Part shown: one piece after another, positions 43,401-54,857 of the stretch
Layout of the letters: every line of letters begins with the position of its first letter
Position numbering within the stretch: the stretch's first letter is position 1
Assembly: GCA_944470555.2 (NCBI GenBank)
Contig: OX104127.1
Coordinates: forward strand, 159,687,276 to 159,751,275
Source of the DNA: Heterobilharzia americana
Lineage: Eukaryota; Platyhelminthes; Trematoda; Strigeidida; Schistosomatidae
Direction: 5' to 3'
Length of the DNA: 64,000 nucleotides
Program-made: the position numbers and the translations under genes
Notes under the pieces: model-generated
Database searches by the model: none
The model's input: only the letters and a program-made list of their open reading frames with translations
What the model was told of the DNA's origin: nothing

Positions 43401-43764
43401 TAGAAAAGTTCATTGATAACAGTTTATGGATGGGATAAGGAATATAATATCCATTCGAATAACACCTCCATACTAAAAAATGTTTCATAGAAGAAAATTA
43501 TGACTGATTAGGTTTAGAATATACGCTTCTGCAAATTTTTGCCTGTGAACTATGAACTCAACAATAACTAGGTAACTATAATTTACAGAGAAGTTAGTTT
43601 GTTCTGACAGGTGTTTAGAGGAGTGGAGAGGAAACGGTATGTAGTGTACTGAATCCGAAGGATGGATATCCTGAAATGCTCATAGAACCTGCTATAGCTA
43701 ACAATAATCCAAAGCTTGAAAAGGTGACTTTATTGTTTCAAGTGAAATCTTCCAACAATAATAG
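43401..43764. other. No recognised feature
   Basis: AT-rich; nothing recognised. Confidence 0.4.
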
Positions 43765-43835
43765 TAATGATGAATAGTGGATAGCAGTGGAATTCAGAAG
43801 GCATGTTTCATTCTGTTTGAGACTCACTCATCAAC
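43765..43835 (-). mobile_element. SINE-A fragment, left arm of an inverted pair
   Basis: Minus strand: spacer and a decayed hammerhead (GAAACAUGCC..., with CUGAUGAG replaced around 43830). Joined to the + copy at 43836. Confidence 0.6.
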
Positions 43836-44098
43836 TATGCCGTGTGAAGTAATTGGTCCTGGGTTCGAGTCCTAATGGGAAAAACATCGTTCGTTGGTAG
43901 ATAAGCTCATCCAGCTGATGAGTGAGTCTCAAATATGACGCAACGTGCATTTTGTATCCCAAACCTAGCTGCTATCCACCGATACTATTAAACTTAAACT
44001 ATAGACAATATCGAGGCATCTGCGTACAAACCCATATGCCAATACTGACCGGTCGATGCAGTCCATTCACCGACGGGAAACTACAAGAAATAACGTCT
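43836..44098 (+). mobile_element. SINE-A copy, 5' truncated, old
   Basis: Starts near the B box (GGGTTCGAGTCC), with a ribozyme CUGAUGA (43915-43921) but GCAA for GAAA and a disturbed stem II, then the tail AGGCATCTGCGTACAAACCC and a diverged end. Confidence 0.7.
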
Positions 44099-44254
44099 TC
44101 CAACAATGTCTTACTACAGCACTATATAGGATACTGTACCTGGAATGTTTCCTCCGTTCCCTTCATACTTGGTGTCCCCTGATCACTTCAAAACTAAGAG
44201 ATACTCATCTTCTTTCACTTTATTGTCATGCAAATTACCAGTTAACTACTTTCG

Positions 44255-45245
44255 TGGAATCCCATGATCTTCCTGATTGTAGTGGACTGGATCATGCAAC
44301 AAACAGTGAGGAGCGAGAAGACGGGGATTCGCTGGACAGGGGAAAAGATCTTAGAAGATTTGGATCTCGCCGATGACTTGTGTCTAATGTCACACAAGCT
44401 AGAAGATCTACAGGCAAAAACTAACAAGTTGACAGAAGAGTCAGGGCAGCGAAGACGGGACTTCAAATGAACGTAGAGAAGACAGAAGTGATGAAGATAC
44501 CCAACCAACACCACCACTAACAACAACAACAAGCTCCAATCACCATCAACGGGAGAAACTTGAGGCAAGTAGCCTCTATCACCTATCTAGACAGCACTGT
44601 TTCAACTACAGGCAGCGGAACAGGCACAGACGAGGACGTCAAAGCAGCCAGCATCGGAAAGACAGAAAGACAAACCTTCAATAATCTGAAATCACCGTGG
44701 AGAGCTACTGCACTCAGCACAAAATGTGAACAACATCCGGATTTTCAACACCAATTCAGTCAAGTAAGTCAGTTCTTCTATATGGTTCACAAACTTGGCA
44801 TGTCACGAATTGCACTTCCAACAAACTACAGATATTCATCAATAACTGCCATCTACACTGGCTGGTTACTGAAGTTGAGATGGCCAGAATAATGAGAATA
44901 AGCAACAGGGAACTGTGGCTGGCTGGTGACGAACCAATGAAGTAAGAAGCTATCGCTGAACAAATATGCAGAGTGAAGTGGAAGTGTAGATGGATTGGGC
45001 ATACACTGAGAAGACCATTGAGGGACATCACGTGCCAGGCCAGACACTCGAGTGGAATCGAAAGAGGAAACGACGAGTTTGGCATCCGAGATGAGGGTGA
45101 CATGGAGGAGATCGTGCGAGGAAGAAATGAGAGGTTGTGGGCTGTCGTGGAATCAGGTTCAAAAGACTGCAGAGAAGACAGTGAGATGGAGACGTGCCAC
45201 TGAAGTTCTATGTTCCACTAGGAACCCATGGGACTAATAATAATA
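44255..45245 (+). mobile_element. R1 LINE 3' half, in-frame catalytic subtype
   Basis: Encodes VVDWIMQQTVRSEKTGIR, DLDLADDLCLMSHKLEDLQ (44358-44414) in one uninterrupted frame, then NVEKTEVMKIPNQHHH, LRQVASITYLDSTVSTTG, KWKCRWIGHTLRRPLRDI and GDMEEIVRGRNERLW, ending AACCCATGGGACTAATAATAATAC. The catalytic ADD is kept and the two extra segments of the other subtype are absent. Confidence 0.85.
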
Positions 45246-46039
45246 CATTCGTGGCATAAGTTGCATAGAGTTCACAGTTCAGGACTTCGTTCTCTAGATG
45301 GGGAAACATTTATCAACCTGATTTAGTACAAGCATGTTAAAAAAGAATAGTACATCATTCAGATGTGAAAATGACCTATTAGGCACCATTGTAGTTTCAA
45401 TGTATGAAGAATGACTTCTTGATTCTATTTCTTCTATTTGAGTTTATCAGTGTAACAAACGTCTTGGAGCTAGTTAAGTAGGATGTACTATAAGGTGAGT
45501 TCATCTTAGAAAACTTGAAAACCATCTAGCGTGTATATTGACATCTAACATCAGTTCAATTCTTGCGTTTTGCTTTACCGTAATAGATTATCCTTTGTTG
45601 AGAAAGGACTCTCTCCCTGCTATTACGCAGTTCTGTATTGTTAACTCATGATCATCTGCTCCAAATTGTCCACTTTCTATAATAATTGTTTCTACTTCAT
45701 ACTTCAACCAATCCTATATAGTTACCGCATTCATCAGTTCCGATCTCCTTTCTCTATTTATCAGGTTCATAAGTAACCGCTACCTAGCTATGGATCTAAC
45801 GTAGGGTTGTGCAGTCCCGAAGTAATCACCATACCAGTGAACGATTGGGCAGAAATCCGATTTTCTGAATTTTCCTACCTCCTCGTGTCAGTGTCGCCGT
45901 ATAACACTATCATAATTTGAAGCCATCACTGGCTCTATGTCCTGAGATCCGACTTCGATGAAATCAATCAGTCAGTCCTACAAGCGCATAAACTAAATTA
46001 CTCACAAGTTCTTATTAGCAGCATGCTTCAAAATGGATT
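45246..46039. other. No recognised feature
   Basis: AT-rich; nothing recognised. Confidence 0.45.
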
Positions 46040-46310
46040 TCTAAAAGTTCTGTTGAGAAGCCGTGAACTGTAGCATCAACTAAGTCGGGTGTAACGATAA
46101 ATACCCGCCTCAAGCATTCAATGATATTCATAACAGATCAGGAACTCAGACAATTAGGAAAATATAAGTCATTGAATTTCGACCCAGTTGCTGAATGTCA
46201 AGTTAATCGCTATGGGAGCTGACAGCGATGGGTTTTATTCATGGGGGAGTCGTGGATACATATTAGGACGGAACGAAATAAAATCAGTCAGTGGTGTATA
46301 CTATCATCCG
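46040..46310 (+). mobile_element. SINE-B copy, very diverged
   Basis: Keeps the head word GAGAAGCCGTGAACTG, the tRNA-like start TTTCGACCCAGTTGCTGAAT and a trace of the ribozyme region (GTCGTGGATACATATTAGGA). No functional core. Confidence 0.4.
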
Positions 46311-46726
46311 GTAAAAATGTATCTTATAATAACTGTATCATTTTAAGTGACAGGAATATAATTACTGTAAAATAATAAATTACACGATCTTAAGTTTTTT
46401 AGGAATGTTTCGGAAGTAAAAATGTGCAGACCTTTCCTACATTATTACAGCTGTAGACTGGAATAGAGGGGAGGAAAATTAGCAATAAACGTCATTCATT
46501 CGAAATGTCGTAAAAACTGAACAAACAAATCCTAACTACCCTTAACCTTAGGAAATAGTCCTACACTTTATTTCTTTCCCAATATATTTCTTAATAATCT
46601 GTTTGAACAGGACTGTTATCTCAGAGAGTAGGACCAGTCAAAATCTTCTGTTTTCCTCAAGTACTTTCCTAATATTGAACTGTTGAACAACATTAATTGC
46701 CGTTCTAAATAAGTAGACTTTCGGGC

Positions 46727-46885
46727 ATGGCGGCTGAAAGTAATGTATATCCAAATATTAACAATGATCAGTTATGTCGACAACTTTTCTTGAAGGAAGA
46801 ACAAGTATGCATTTCAGCGAAGAGTCTCCTTTCAGCGATTTCATTTTCAAACCTATACAATCATAAATTTATAAATTTCTCTAAT
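46727..46885 (+). CDS. Possible first coding exon of an unknown gene
   Basis: An ATG in a good start context (GGGCATGGCGGC) opens 53 codons, beginning MAAESNVYPNINNDQLCRQL and continuing FLKEEQVCISAKSLLSAISF up to FINFSN, followed directly by GTAAGG, a good splice donor, in phase 0. The sequence is not part of any repeat family recognised here. No acceptor-framed partner exon was found downstream, where PLE and SINE copies follow. It is too short to assign a function; chance is possible. Confidence 0.3.
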
Positions 46886-47054
46886 GTAAGGATTTGATAG
46901 TTAAAAACGGTTTGTCCAGCGTGTCAAGCAACACAAATAGTGAATATTAATCAAAACAAGGTTGAACAACAATTTTCCTAACATGACGATATAAGCGGAA
47001 ACTAAATTGGGATCAGGCGGAACATAGCAACAAGAGTGAGTAGCAAATTAATTA

Positions 47055-48680
47055 AGAAATGAATAGTATCACAACAGAAAGATGAAAAGAAAAAGGGGGA
47101 GGAAGTAGCAGACACTGACAACTAAGACCATGAAAGGAGAAGAGGTTGAACAATCTTCTTATGTGTACACACTTCAGGCTTTCCATTTGGATGGCAAGAG
47201 CTTCAGCAATGCAGAAAATACGAAGACATAAAGCCCTTAGGAGGTTTCTTCTCACTTTATAGATGACTTTGAACTAGGAGGTCCTTGAGATAGGCTGATT
47301 TGCATTCATGATGTGTTCAATTATAGCACTCCTTATTGCTCTATTGTCACCTTTTGTAATCACATCGGATAGTTTTCTTGAACCCTTTTGGATAACAGTT
47401 GTGTTGAACGACCTATATAACTGGCTCAACAAGACCTGGTCAATTGATATATTCACATAGAAGTGGTCAGATGTGAAACTTTCTCCTTTGAGTTGTTAGA
47501 AACCATTAGGCAACAGAAGAATACTAGTCCCAACGTTGATGCAAAGAATATTCTCCTCAGAGTGTTTGATATCATCCTTTTCAGAGTGTCAGCGGGAGAA
47601 TCACCTTTGAAGTTGAGATTCATATGCAGTATTTGTTTTGGTACGGTGGTAAGGTTCTATTTACGAAGTTAAAGTTTGACGAGTTTGTCTATGAAGCGTG
47701 GTGAGAATCCGCTTTCCATCAGGATGTTCTTTAGAACAGAAATTTCTTCTTTTAACATATCGGGACTTCAGATTCGTCTAATGCGAGTGGCAAGAAGTAT
47801 GATCAGATTTTGTTTATAACTCATAGGGACTCAACTATTAAAGTTTATCAGTTGACCATTCCACATTGGTTTTCTATGAAATGACCTACTTAACGTTCCA
47901 TCAGCCGTTCCTGTCAGCTCTACATGAACAAAGTGAATCTTCGATCGATTTTGACCGCAAGGGTGAATCTAATTGGTGAATGGTAGTCACTGAATATTTG
48001 TAGAACATGATTCAAATCATACTGATGATCACACATAGTAGAAGTATCATCCATGTACCTTTTGTACAGATGAAAACCTTTAATCGTTGATTTCTAAGGG
48101 TCTGTTTTCCAAACTGGCCATAAAGCAGTTTGCTAGTAGTGGGGCTACTGAAGATCCTATGGCGATTCCATCTTTCTGTCTATGAGTAACATCGTTAGAT
48201 GTGAACTTAATGTTAAATATGCATACAAGTAACAATTCCTTAAGGCGGGGGGGGGGGGTGGGGGTCGGTATCCCAACATTTATGTTGTTATCTTCTATGT
48301 ATCTGCATAAGAATGAGATAGTTTCAGTAAGTGGAACATTGACGAAAAGTGGCTTGACATCGAATGATGTCATACATCTGTTAGATATATCTTCATCTCT
48401 TACGCAATAAACTAACTCAAAAGTGTTATGTAAAGAGTGGATAGCGACTCATCTTCTTACAGGTTGTAGGATTTTGGCTAGCCATTTCGTCATTGGGTGG
48501 TAAGAAGTTTCAGATATGTCTAGAATCGGACTAAGAAGTAGATTGGTCTTGTGAGTTTTCGGTAATCCATAAAGTCGTGGTCTGATGCGTTCTTAGAGAT
48601 CATCGATTATTAGCTGATCATTTTTTAACCTTTTCAAAATATCAATAAGTTGTTGTAGGATTCATTTTGTCAATATAAGT
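47055..48680 (-). mobile_element. Penelope-like element with most of RT and endonuclease tail
   Basis: From right to left: a GLPKTHKTNLLLSPILDISE-type block (about 48570-48510), YHPMTKWLAKILQPV, MTSFDVKPLFVNVPLTETIS (48373-48315), DGIAIGSSVAPLLANCFMAS (about 48170-48110), LYKRYMDDTSTMCDHQYDLN (about 48070-48010; YMDD catalytic motif kept), VNISIDQVLLSQLYRSFN, and the C-terminal FCIAEALAIQMESLKC (47220-47170). Several frameshifts; a G-rich run at 48246-48265 lies in the RT. The GIY-YIG Cys/YIG core between these blocks is replaced or deleted. A SINE-A abuts the 5' side. Confidence 0.85.
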
Positions 48681-48686
48681 ACTTCT

Positions 48687-48985
48687 AGTGTTATTGCTTG
48701 TATTACACTGTCATTGATTGGACCAAATTGATCAGTCTCTGTTGGTATATAGGCTCCTCTGTGGATGCCTCGATATTGTCTGTGTTTTAATTATTTATAG
48801 TAATGATGGGTAGTGGTAGCAGTGTAATTCAGGACACACACGTTTCGTCCTATTTGGGACTCGTCAGCTGGATGTAACTGCCTCCCAGTGAGTGATTTTG
48901 TTTCCACCGGGATTCGGACTCGGAAGCGATGGCTTTTAATGCGAGAGCGTTATCCACCACACCATCGAGCCACGATAGCCACTTG
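48687..48985 (-). mobile_element. SINE-A complete copy with core-intact hammerhead
   Basis: Minus strand: head GTGGCTATCGTGGCTCGATG, A-box-like GGTGTGGTGGATAACGC, B-box-like CGAGTCCGAATCCCGG, hammerhead 48826-48873, spacer and tail ending CAGTGTAATACAAGCAAT. Both ends are present. Unlike most SINE-A copies here it stands alone. Confidence 0.85.
48826..48873 (-). ncRNA. Hammerhead ribozyme, Smα type, core intact
   Basis: CUGACGA (complement of 48861-48867), stem II GUCC/GGAC, GAAA (48843-48846) and the preferred cleavage triplet GUC (48833-48835). Stem III is slightly longer than in other copies (ACGU...GUGU with a GU loop). Stem I AUCCAG/CUGAAU has one mismatch. No core base is changed. Confidence 0.8.
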
Positions 48986-49017
48986 ATGTGAGACAGGTAT
49001 AATTTTAGTGCTATTGC

Positions 49018-49615
49018 TTGTATGCACTTCTACATTTCTGCAATAACAGGAATGGTTACCTAGACAAGTTTGTAACGAAGCACGTGAATATTACGAGGGT
49101 TAAGACAACAATGCCAATAGTTCCTAAGAATCAAATCTTCTTGAAGCTGCAATTTAAGAATGATATTGCCAGTGAGATCATCACACAATGCATAAAGCAT
49201 TCCTAGCCGCTAAATTATGTCCCACCTTCTACAACCGCCTGATTCTAGGTACAAGAAATAAAGACAAACTGCCTGATTCTGTCACTTCTATGTGCATTTA
49301 TCAATTCAACAGCTCCTATGGAGCTAGTTACATTGGGTGTACAATGAGGCAGTTCGATTGTCAAATTTCTGAGCACCACTCATCATGGTTGAACAAGGGA
49401 CAAATTACAGCTATAAAAATCTCCATACTTGCACATTTAGTTGACACAAGTGATTACTGGAAAAGCCTTCAAAATCATCCATCAGATTCCAATTAATTTA
49501 CCTTATGGATTACGCACTCGGTTACTTAACATAGCAGAGGCAATCACAATCCACTTTTACAAACCTAGCCTTTGTATCCAAAAGAAGTTTGTTCAACCAC
49601 TTTCATTACAGTGAC
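49018..49615 (+). mobile_element. PLE GIY-YIG endonuclease and C-terminus
   Basis: The + strand reads VPKNQIFLKLQFKNDIASEI, IYQFNSSYGASYIGCTMRQF (GIY-YIG motif; the usual Cys pair is reduced to S and Y), EHHSSWLNKGQITAIKISIL and, after a frameshift, LLNIAEAITIHFYKPSLCIQ. The RT domain is absent. A different family from the minus-strand PLE at 47.1-48.7 kb. Confidence 0.75.
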
Positions 49616-50474
49616 CGTCAACATGATATAACGTCTAGGTTTACTTTGTACACCTCTTCCCTTCCCCTTCCCCTTCCCCTTGTTTCTATCAATATTCATA
49701 TTTCCTATTTTAGTAACTCTATTGATTATTTACATCATTATCTCTGAAACATCACCACTTGATTGGTAATTTGATTAAACTGTAAAATAATATATTGGTG
49801 TAAAGCCCAAGATGAAGACGGACCTAATTGAAAGGAATTTATTTCTCCTCTCATGTTGTCAACAGTTTTTAACCAAATAATTATGAGTTTCTTCATTAAC
49901 TATTCTGTTTACTTTATAATTAATCTTATTATACATATTCACGAAAATGACACGTAAAACAGATTATGCTGTTGAAAACAGATTTTTATTCCTCTAAATT
50001 TACATCTACTTTTTTTCGACTTATATCGATTTTTTGTATTTGACCTATGAGAGCATAGCTTTATTCAAGGTTATAAATCACATGTTAACCAGCTGATTTT
50101 TTTTATTTATTGAACGATTATATGAATAAAAGATAACAAAAACAGTTATATAGGATGTAAATACTACGCATAAAACTACTATTTACATTAGTGAGTAATA
50201 TAGTTTGATCAATTGGGAATTTAATGAATACTTTACACTATCAACGCCTTATCGTTTCAAGTTTTATTGTTTGAAAGTGAATTTAACATATGCAAATCTA
50301 AGAGTATTTATTAAGCACTGAATTAAGTCTGTCTTTTAGTTCAACTAGTTAGTGTCATGTTAAGCTCCAGTCATGAGGCAACTGTCTCTACCACTGCACC
50401 ATAAAGTTGTAAAGTATGAGCCTGGTGACTTAAAAGTTGACAGCATAGCCAAGATATTGTATTCATATTGGCGA
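49616..50474. other. No recognised feature; (CCCTT)n run
   Basis: A short CCCTTCCCCTTCCCCTT run lies at about 49660-49680. The rest is AT-rich and not recognised. Confidence 0.45.
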
Positions 50475-50730
50475 ATATCGGTGGAATCCAAGATGTACAT
50501 CTCATCCTATTTAGGATTCATTAGCTGAATGTACCTGTACACTAGTGACTGATGTTGTTCTCAATGACACTCATACGCAGTATCCATCGATTTAAACTCC
50601 AAAGTGCTAGCCACTAAGCCATTGGAGCACACGAGTCACATCTTTGCAACAGGTATCAGTTATTCTTCGATACTTGCAATCACCTGTTGACATACAGAAT
50701 CGAATTATTCAACTTCTGTTGGCATATGGG
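50475..50730 (-). mobile_element. SINE-A, diverged, rearranged left arm
   Basis: Minus-strand tRNA-like head and ribozyme region at 50483-50640 (GAGAUGUACAUC; CUAAUGA for CUGANGA, dead), and a separate minus-strand tail at 50680-50730 (CTTCTGTTGGCATATGGGTC). Confidence 0.6.
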
Positions 50731-50860
50731 TCCTATGCAGGTACACCCATCCGACAAGTCCTTGATAGGATTCCACTTTTGTTCATCAACAACACGAATA
50801 TTTGGTAGTATTGAGGCATCCGCATATGGACCCTTCTACCGAACCCGTTTAGTCATGATA
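50731..50860 (+). mobile_element. SINE-A, diverged right arm
   Basis: Begins GTACACCCATCCGACAAGTC (decayed ribozyme), then the spacer and TTGAGGCATCCGCATATGGA of the tail. Faces the minus-strand tail at 50680-50730. Confidence 0.55.
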
Positions 50861-50989
50861 TTTTCAGATGTGTAACAGAAACGACACATTTTTCATGAAG
50901 GATTGAGAAGATAAATTGGGAAATCAAACCTAACATTCCTCTTCTGGAAAGGGATACATTTCACAGTCGTACAATCAACTTCAACTTTA

Positions 50990-51449
50990 ATATCAATTAT
51001 GATAACATTCATTCTATTGTGAACATTTTTTGCTACAATTCAGAATTCTCAGTATGTTATAAATATTGTGTCAAAAATATACTTTTTTACAACTGACGAG
51101 TCCCAAATAGGACGAAGCACGCCTCTCGGATTCCTCCAGTCATGTTAATTATGCCAATTTAAATTGTGTAAATAATAGTATAAAGTGTAGCTTACCTGTG
51201 TAATCCCCGGCATATATGAATAACGGAAGAAATAATTATTTTGTATTTTTCTTCAGCGTTTGGATGTTGTTAGGACGATACCTTCTAAGAGTAAATAAGA
51301 TGAGTGACGAGGACGCGCACCAGACAAGCCACAGTTGAATTCTTCCACTAACGCGCATAAGCGCATAGTCTTGCTTGTTGTCTTCTTTGAGCAAATACAA
51401 GTAGAGAGAGAGTTGTGAATAAAGCAGGTGTCCAGTATCACAAAAAGTT
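50990..51449. repeat. Unclassified repeat with an embedded hammerhead remnant
   Basis: 51015-51090 and 51310-51440 resemble 1-156 and 690-850. Between them, at 51093-51140 (+), lies a hammerhead remnant: CUGACGA, stem II GUCCC/AGGAC and GAAG in place of GAAA, with unpaired stem I. The run GTAGAGAGAGAGTTGTGAAT marks the right side. Confidence 0.4.
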
Positions 51450-52212
51450 ACTATTATTTGTCCCTTGGGTTCCTAGTGCAATATAGGGCTTCAGTAGCAC
51501 GTCGCCATTTCAATCTCTTCTCTGCTGTCTTTTGAACCTTTCTCCACGACTGCCTATACACTTTCATTACTTACTCACACCATCTCCTCCATACCACCCT
51601 CCTACATCCAAATTATCGTTTCCCATTCACGTTCCACTCAACGGACTGGTCTGGCATGGTGCGTGATGTCCCCTAACCGTCTTCTCAGTCCATGTACACT
51701 CCAATTCATCTCCACTTTCTTCTTCTGCATACTTGTTCGACGAAAGGCTGTTGCTCCCTTCGTTGCCAGAGTCCGTCACTCCTTTTTCTTTCCGGCCACC
51801 TGATCTTCAGTATCGAGTGAGCGTATGCAGAAGATGTTCACATATGTCTGCAGTTTGTTGGAAATGCTTTGCGTAACGTGCCAAGTATCTCAACTATCAC
51901 ACAGAAGCACTGAACTACCTAATACTGGTGTTGAAAATCCGGATGTCGTTCACGCTTAATGCTGAATGCAGTGCAGTGCGGTGCGGTGCATTGCAGTGCA
52001 GTAGATCTCCACACTGATGATTTCAGATTAGTGCGGCGAGGCCTGTCTTCCTATCTTTCCGATCCTGGTTGCTCTGATAGACTCAGCTGTGCTTGTGCCG
52101 CCTGTAGTTGAAACGATGCTGCGTAGATAAGTAGGTAGGTAGGTAGGTGAAAGAGAAAACTTCCTCTAGATTTACCCCACTGATGGTGATTGGTGCCTCT
52201 TGTTATTGTCTC

Positions 52213-52244
<32 letters not shown>

Positions 52245-54540
52245 GGTTGGGTATCTTCATCACCTCTGTCTTCTCTACGTTCACCTGAACGAAGTCCCGT
52301 CTTCGCTGTCTCACCTCGCCTCTTCTGCCAACTTGTCAGTCTCCACCTGTAGATCTTCGAGTTTGTGCAACGTAAGACGTTAGACATAAATCATCGTCGT
52401 TGGCGAAATCCAAACTTTCTTCTGGAGTCCTGTCATTGGTCCAGCCAACGTATGCTCATCTTCACACAGCTCCTCACAGTTGATTGCATCATCCAGTCCA
52501 CTCCAGTCCAGTCGACCACAATTGGGAAGATGATTGATGATAGTAGGCGACAAGCTTGTCATACTCCTTCCTGTCTTCAATCCACGTCAAAGGCATCACT
52601 CAACTTTCCATTGTGAATCACTTGGCATGTAGCATCATATAGCATATAGGTTGTGTTGAATGAGGTTGATAAAGATTTGTGGTAATGAAACCGTAGTATT
52701 GAAGGAGCTGCCTACCAAATTTTCAAAGTTGATGGCCATTCTATTCTCTGTTCTATCATGATGCGAAGCATTAAGTTGAAATTTGATGTGCACGTGGTTT
52801 GTTTTTTATTGAAACCAGTCAGCCAACCTGTTGAGGTCGTAATTTTGAGTGTAGAGCATATTTTAGTCTGTCCTGGATCATTGCGCTTAATATTCTGCTT
52901 GGCGTGAACAGGAACATGATTCCGCTCCAGTTCTTGTAAAATTTCGGTCTTCCTTGTTTAGGAGTTTGAAAAGGTAGCCCTTCATCCAACCAGCAGGTAC
53001 CTTTCCTTTCTTTCTTTCTTCCTTCCTCCCTCCCCCCAAACCTTCTGCAGTAGTGGTGTGGTGTGATCATGTTCACCGCTGACATCTTTGATTCTGTTTT
53101 CAGTGCTTCTAGATGAATTCCATCTTCTTGCCGTGTTATTTTCCCGGCTTTCAGGACTTCTGATTTTTTCGGAGGGTCTGTGCTCGCATATATCTCTTTG
53201 GCTAGGCTGCTGGTGGTGGTTTCGGACGATTTGCAGGTAGTGATGTTGGTGGTCGATTCAAGGGATGTTGAAGTGATTAGCTCATCGTTCCCTTTGTTTC
53301 TCTTCTTAGGTGTTAACTCAGTTGCCTTCACTATCTCTCTTTGGTTTCATCTGTGTTAATCTCTTCACTCCCAGATACTAACCTGCTCATTTGATATTAC
53401 GTCGTCAGGTGTTTCTTGTATGCGGTCAGTTCTGCTTCACCTGCAAGCGTGTCGCAGAAGCGTCTTTGGTCTTTCAACGCGCTCTTTCACTTCCCTGTCC
53501 ATTGTAGTGTTTTATAGGTTGCAGTCAGTTTCTTTTTTGTTGTTCATCCCTTCATTGCACTGGTTCGTCTTCTGTTTCACCATCTTCCTCTCCTCTATCA
53601 GCTTGCATGTATCCGTCGAGATCCATTCCACGTCTTGTTTCTTCCTCCTTCCCAACACGGTTATGCAGGTTTCCACCCACGTCGGTTTCACAGAGTTCCA
53701 GTGTTCTTCAACGCAGGTTTCCTTGGCAACATCGCCTAATATCTCCCACTTTTTCCTGATGACCGATGACGTGAAGATGTCTTTTTCGGTTTCCTCCTTC
53801 AGTTTCTGTTCTGGGTGCTGAATTGAACTGTGGTCGTCTATCAGCAGCTTTTTTGAAGGCTTTCAACTTGATTTTGAGTGTAGGTTCTTTGCACTAGATA
53901 CTGAGTGGTCTCGACCTACGTCTGCTCCCCTTCTTCATCGTGTGTCCAGTGGACTGGCTGCGTCTCCACTTTCTTCAGATTGAGATGAAGTCGATCTGAT
54001 TTTTAGTATGTCCATCGGGTGAAATCAAATCCATGTCGCTTTGTGAATATGCTGGTGTTTGTACACAGTGCTTCCAATCACCAAATTATTGAATGCTCAG
54101 AAGTCTGCAAACAGTTGTCTATTCTCATTCATTTCACCAAGTGCCTCTCGACGCACGATTGGTTTTCTTCCTGTGTTGTCTGCTCCCAGTTTGGCACTCA
54201 CGTCACCCCACCCATTAGAATTTTGATGTCGCCATCTGCGGTTTGATCTTATCTATTCCGATTGCAGTTGTCGGTAGAACTCCTTCTTTTTTCTCGGTTT
54301 GGATCATTTGTAGGTGCGTAGCACTGTATGATTGTAACTTTCCTTCCTTTGATTTGAATCTTGCCGTCATGATCCTGATCCTGGAGGAGACAGGTTTCCA
54401 TTGTATGAGAGCCATTGATGTTTTTGGGGACATCATCTTTCAGTGGTTTCATCTGTGTTGATCTCTTCCTAAATAGTAACCTGGTTATCTGATATAATAC
54501 TGTCAGGTCTCTCTTACCTGCAGCCTGTTCTGCATCGGTT
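51450..54540 (-). mobile_element. R1 LINE, longest copy: endonuclease remnant to 3' end
   Basis: Right to left: an APE-type endonuclease remnant reading IKGRKVTIIQCYAPTND (about 54375-54320), the linker with GRRKQDVEWISTDTCKLIEE (about 53660-53600), MKATELTPKKRNKGNDELIT (53331 on), WSGIMFLFTPSRILSAMIQD, RLKYALHSKLRPQQVG, an RT gap, LDFANDDDLCLTS with the subtype insertion (about 52420-52380), VNVEKTEVMKIPNQQQQQQQ ((GTT)n at 52208-52244), and the C-terminal part to CCCAAGGGACAAATAATAG near 51453. 51462-52690 is nearly identical to 37978-39210. RT blocks between 52690 and 52820 are deleted. Not functional. Confidence 0.88.
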
Positions 54541-54857
54541 ACAACTACACAACATTGAATTTCTCCAACAGTTTTTATGTATCCATGTCTTTGTGCAAAA
54601 TAATGAATATATCACCAATATAATGGTTATACATATTCACCTCATTAATGACATATTTCAACAGCCAGTCCTCTATCTTGCGCGTAAAGTATCCAATGAA
54701 ATTCGATCAAGTGATAAACTCATGGCTATCCCACGAATTTGTCTGGAATCTGTGTTGGTGAAAACAAAGTGTACATATCTAGTGAATCTAAGAAGCAACT
54801 CCTTGACGATATGCACTAGAATCCCGATATTAATTGCCTTTCCGAGATTTCAGGTTG

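Noticed and set aside
53420..53821. 133-codon + frame with Phe/Ser-rich sequence
   Set aside because: It is antisense to the R1 linker region, whose minus-strand reading has recognisable R1 blocks.
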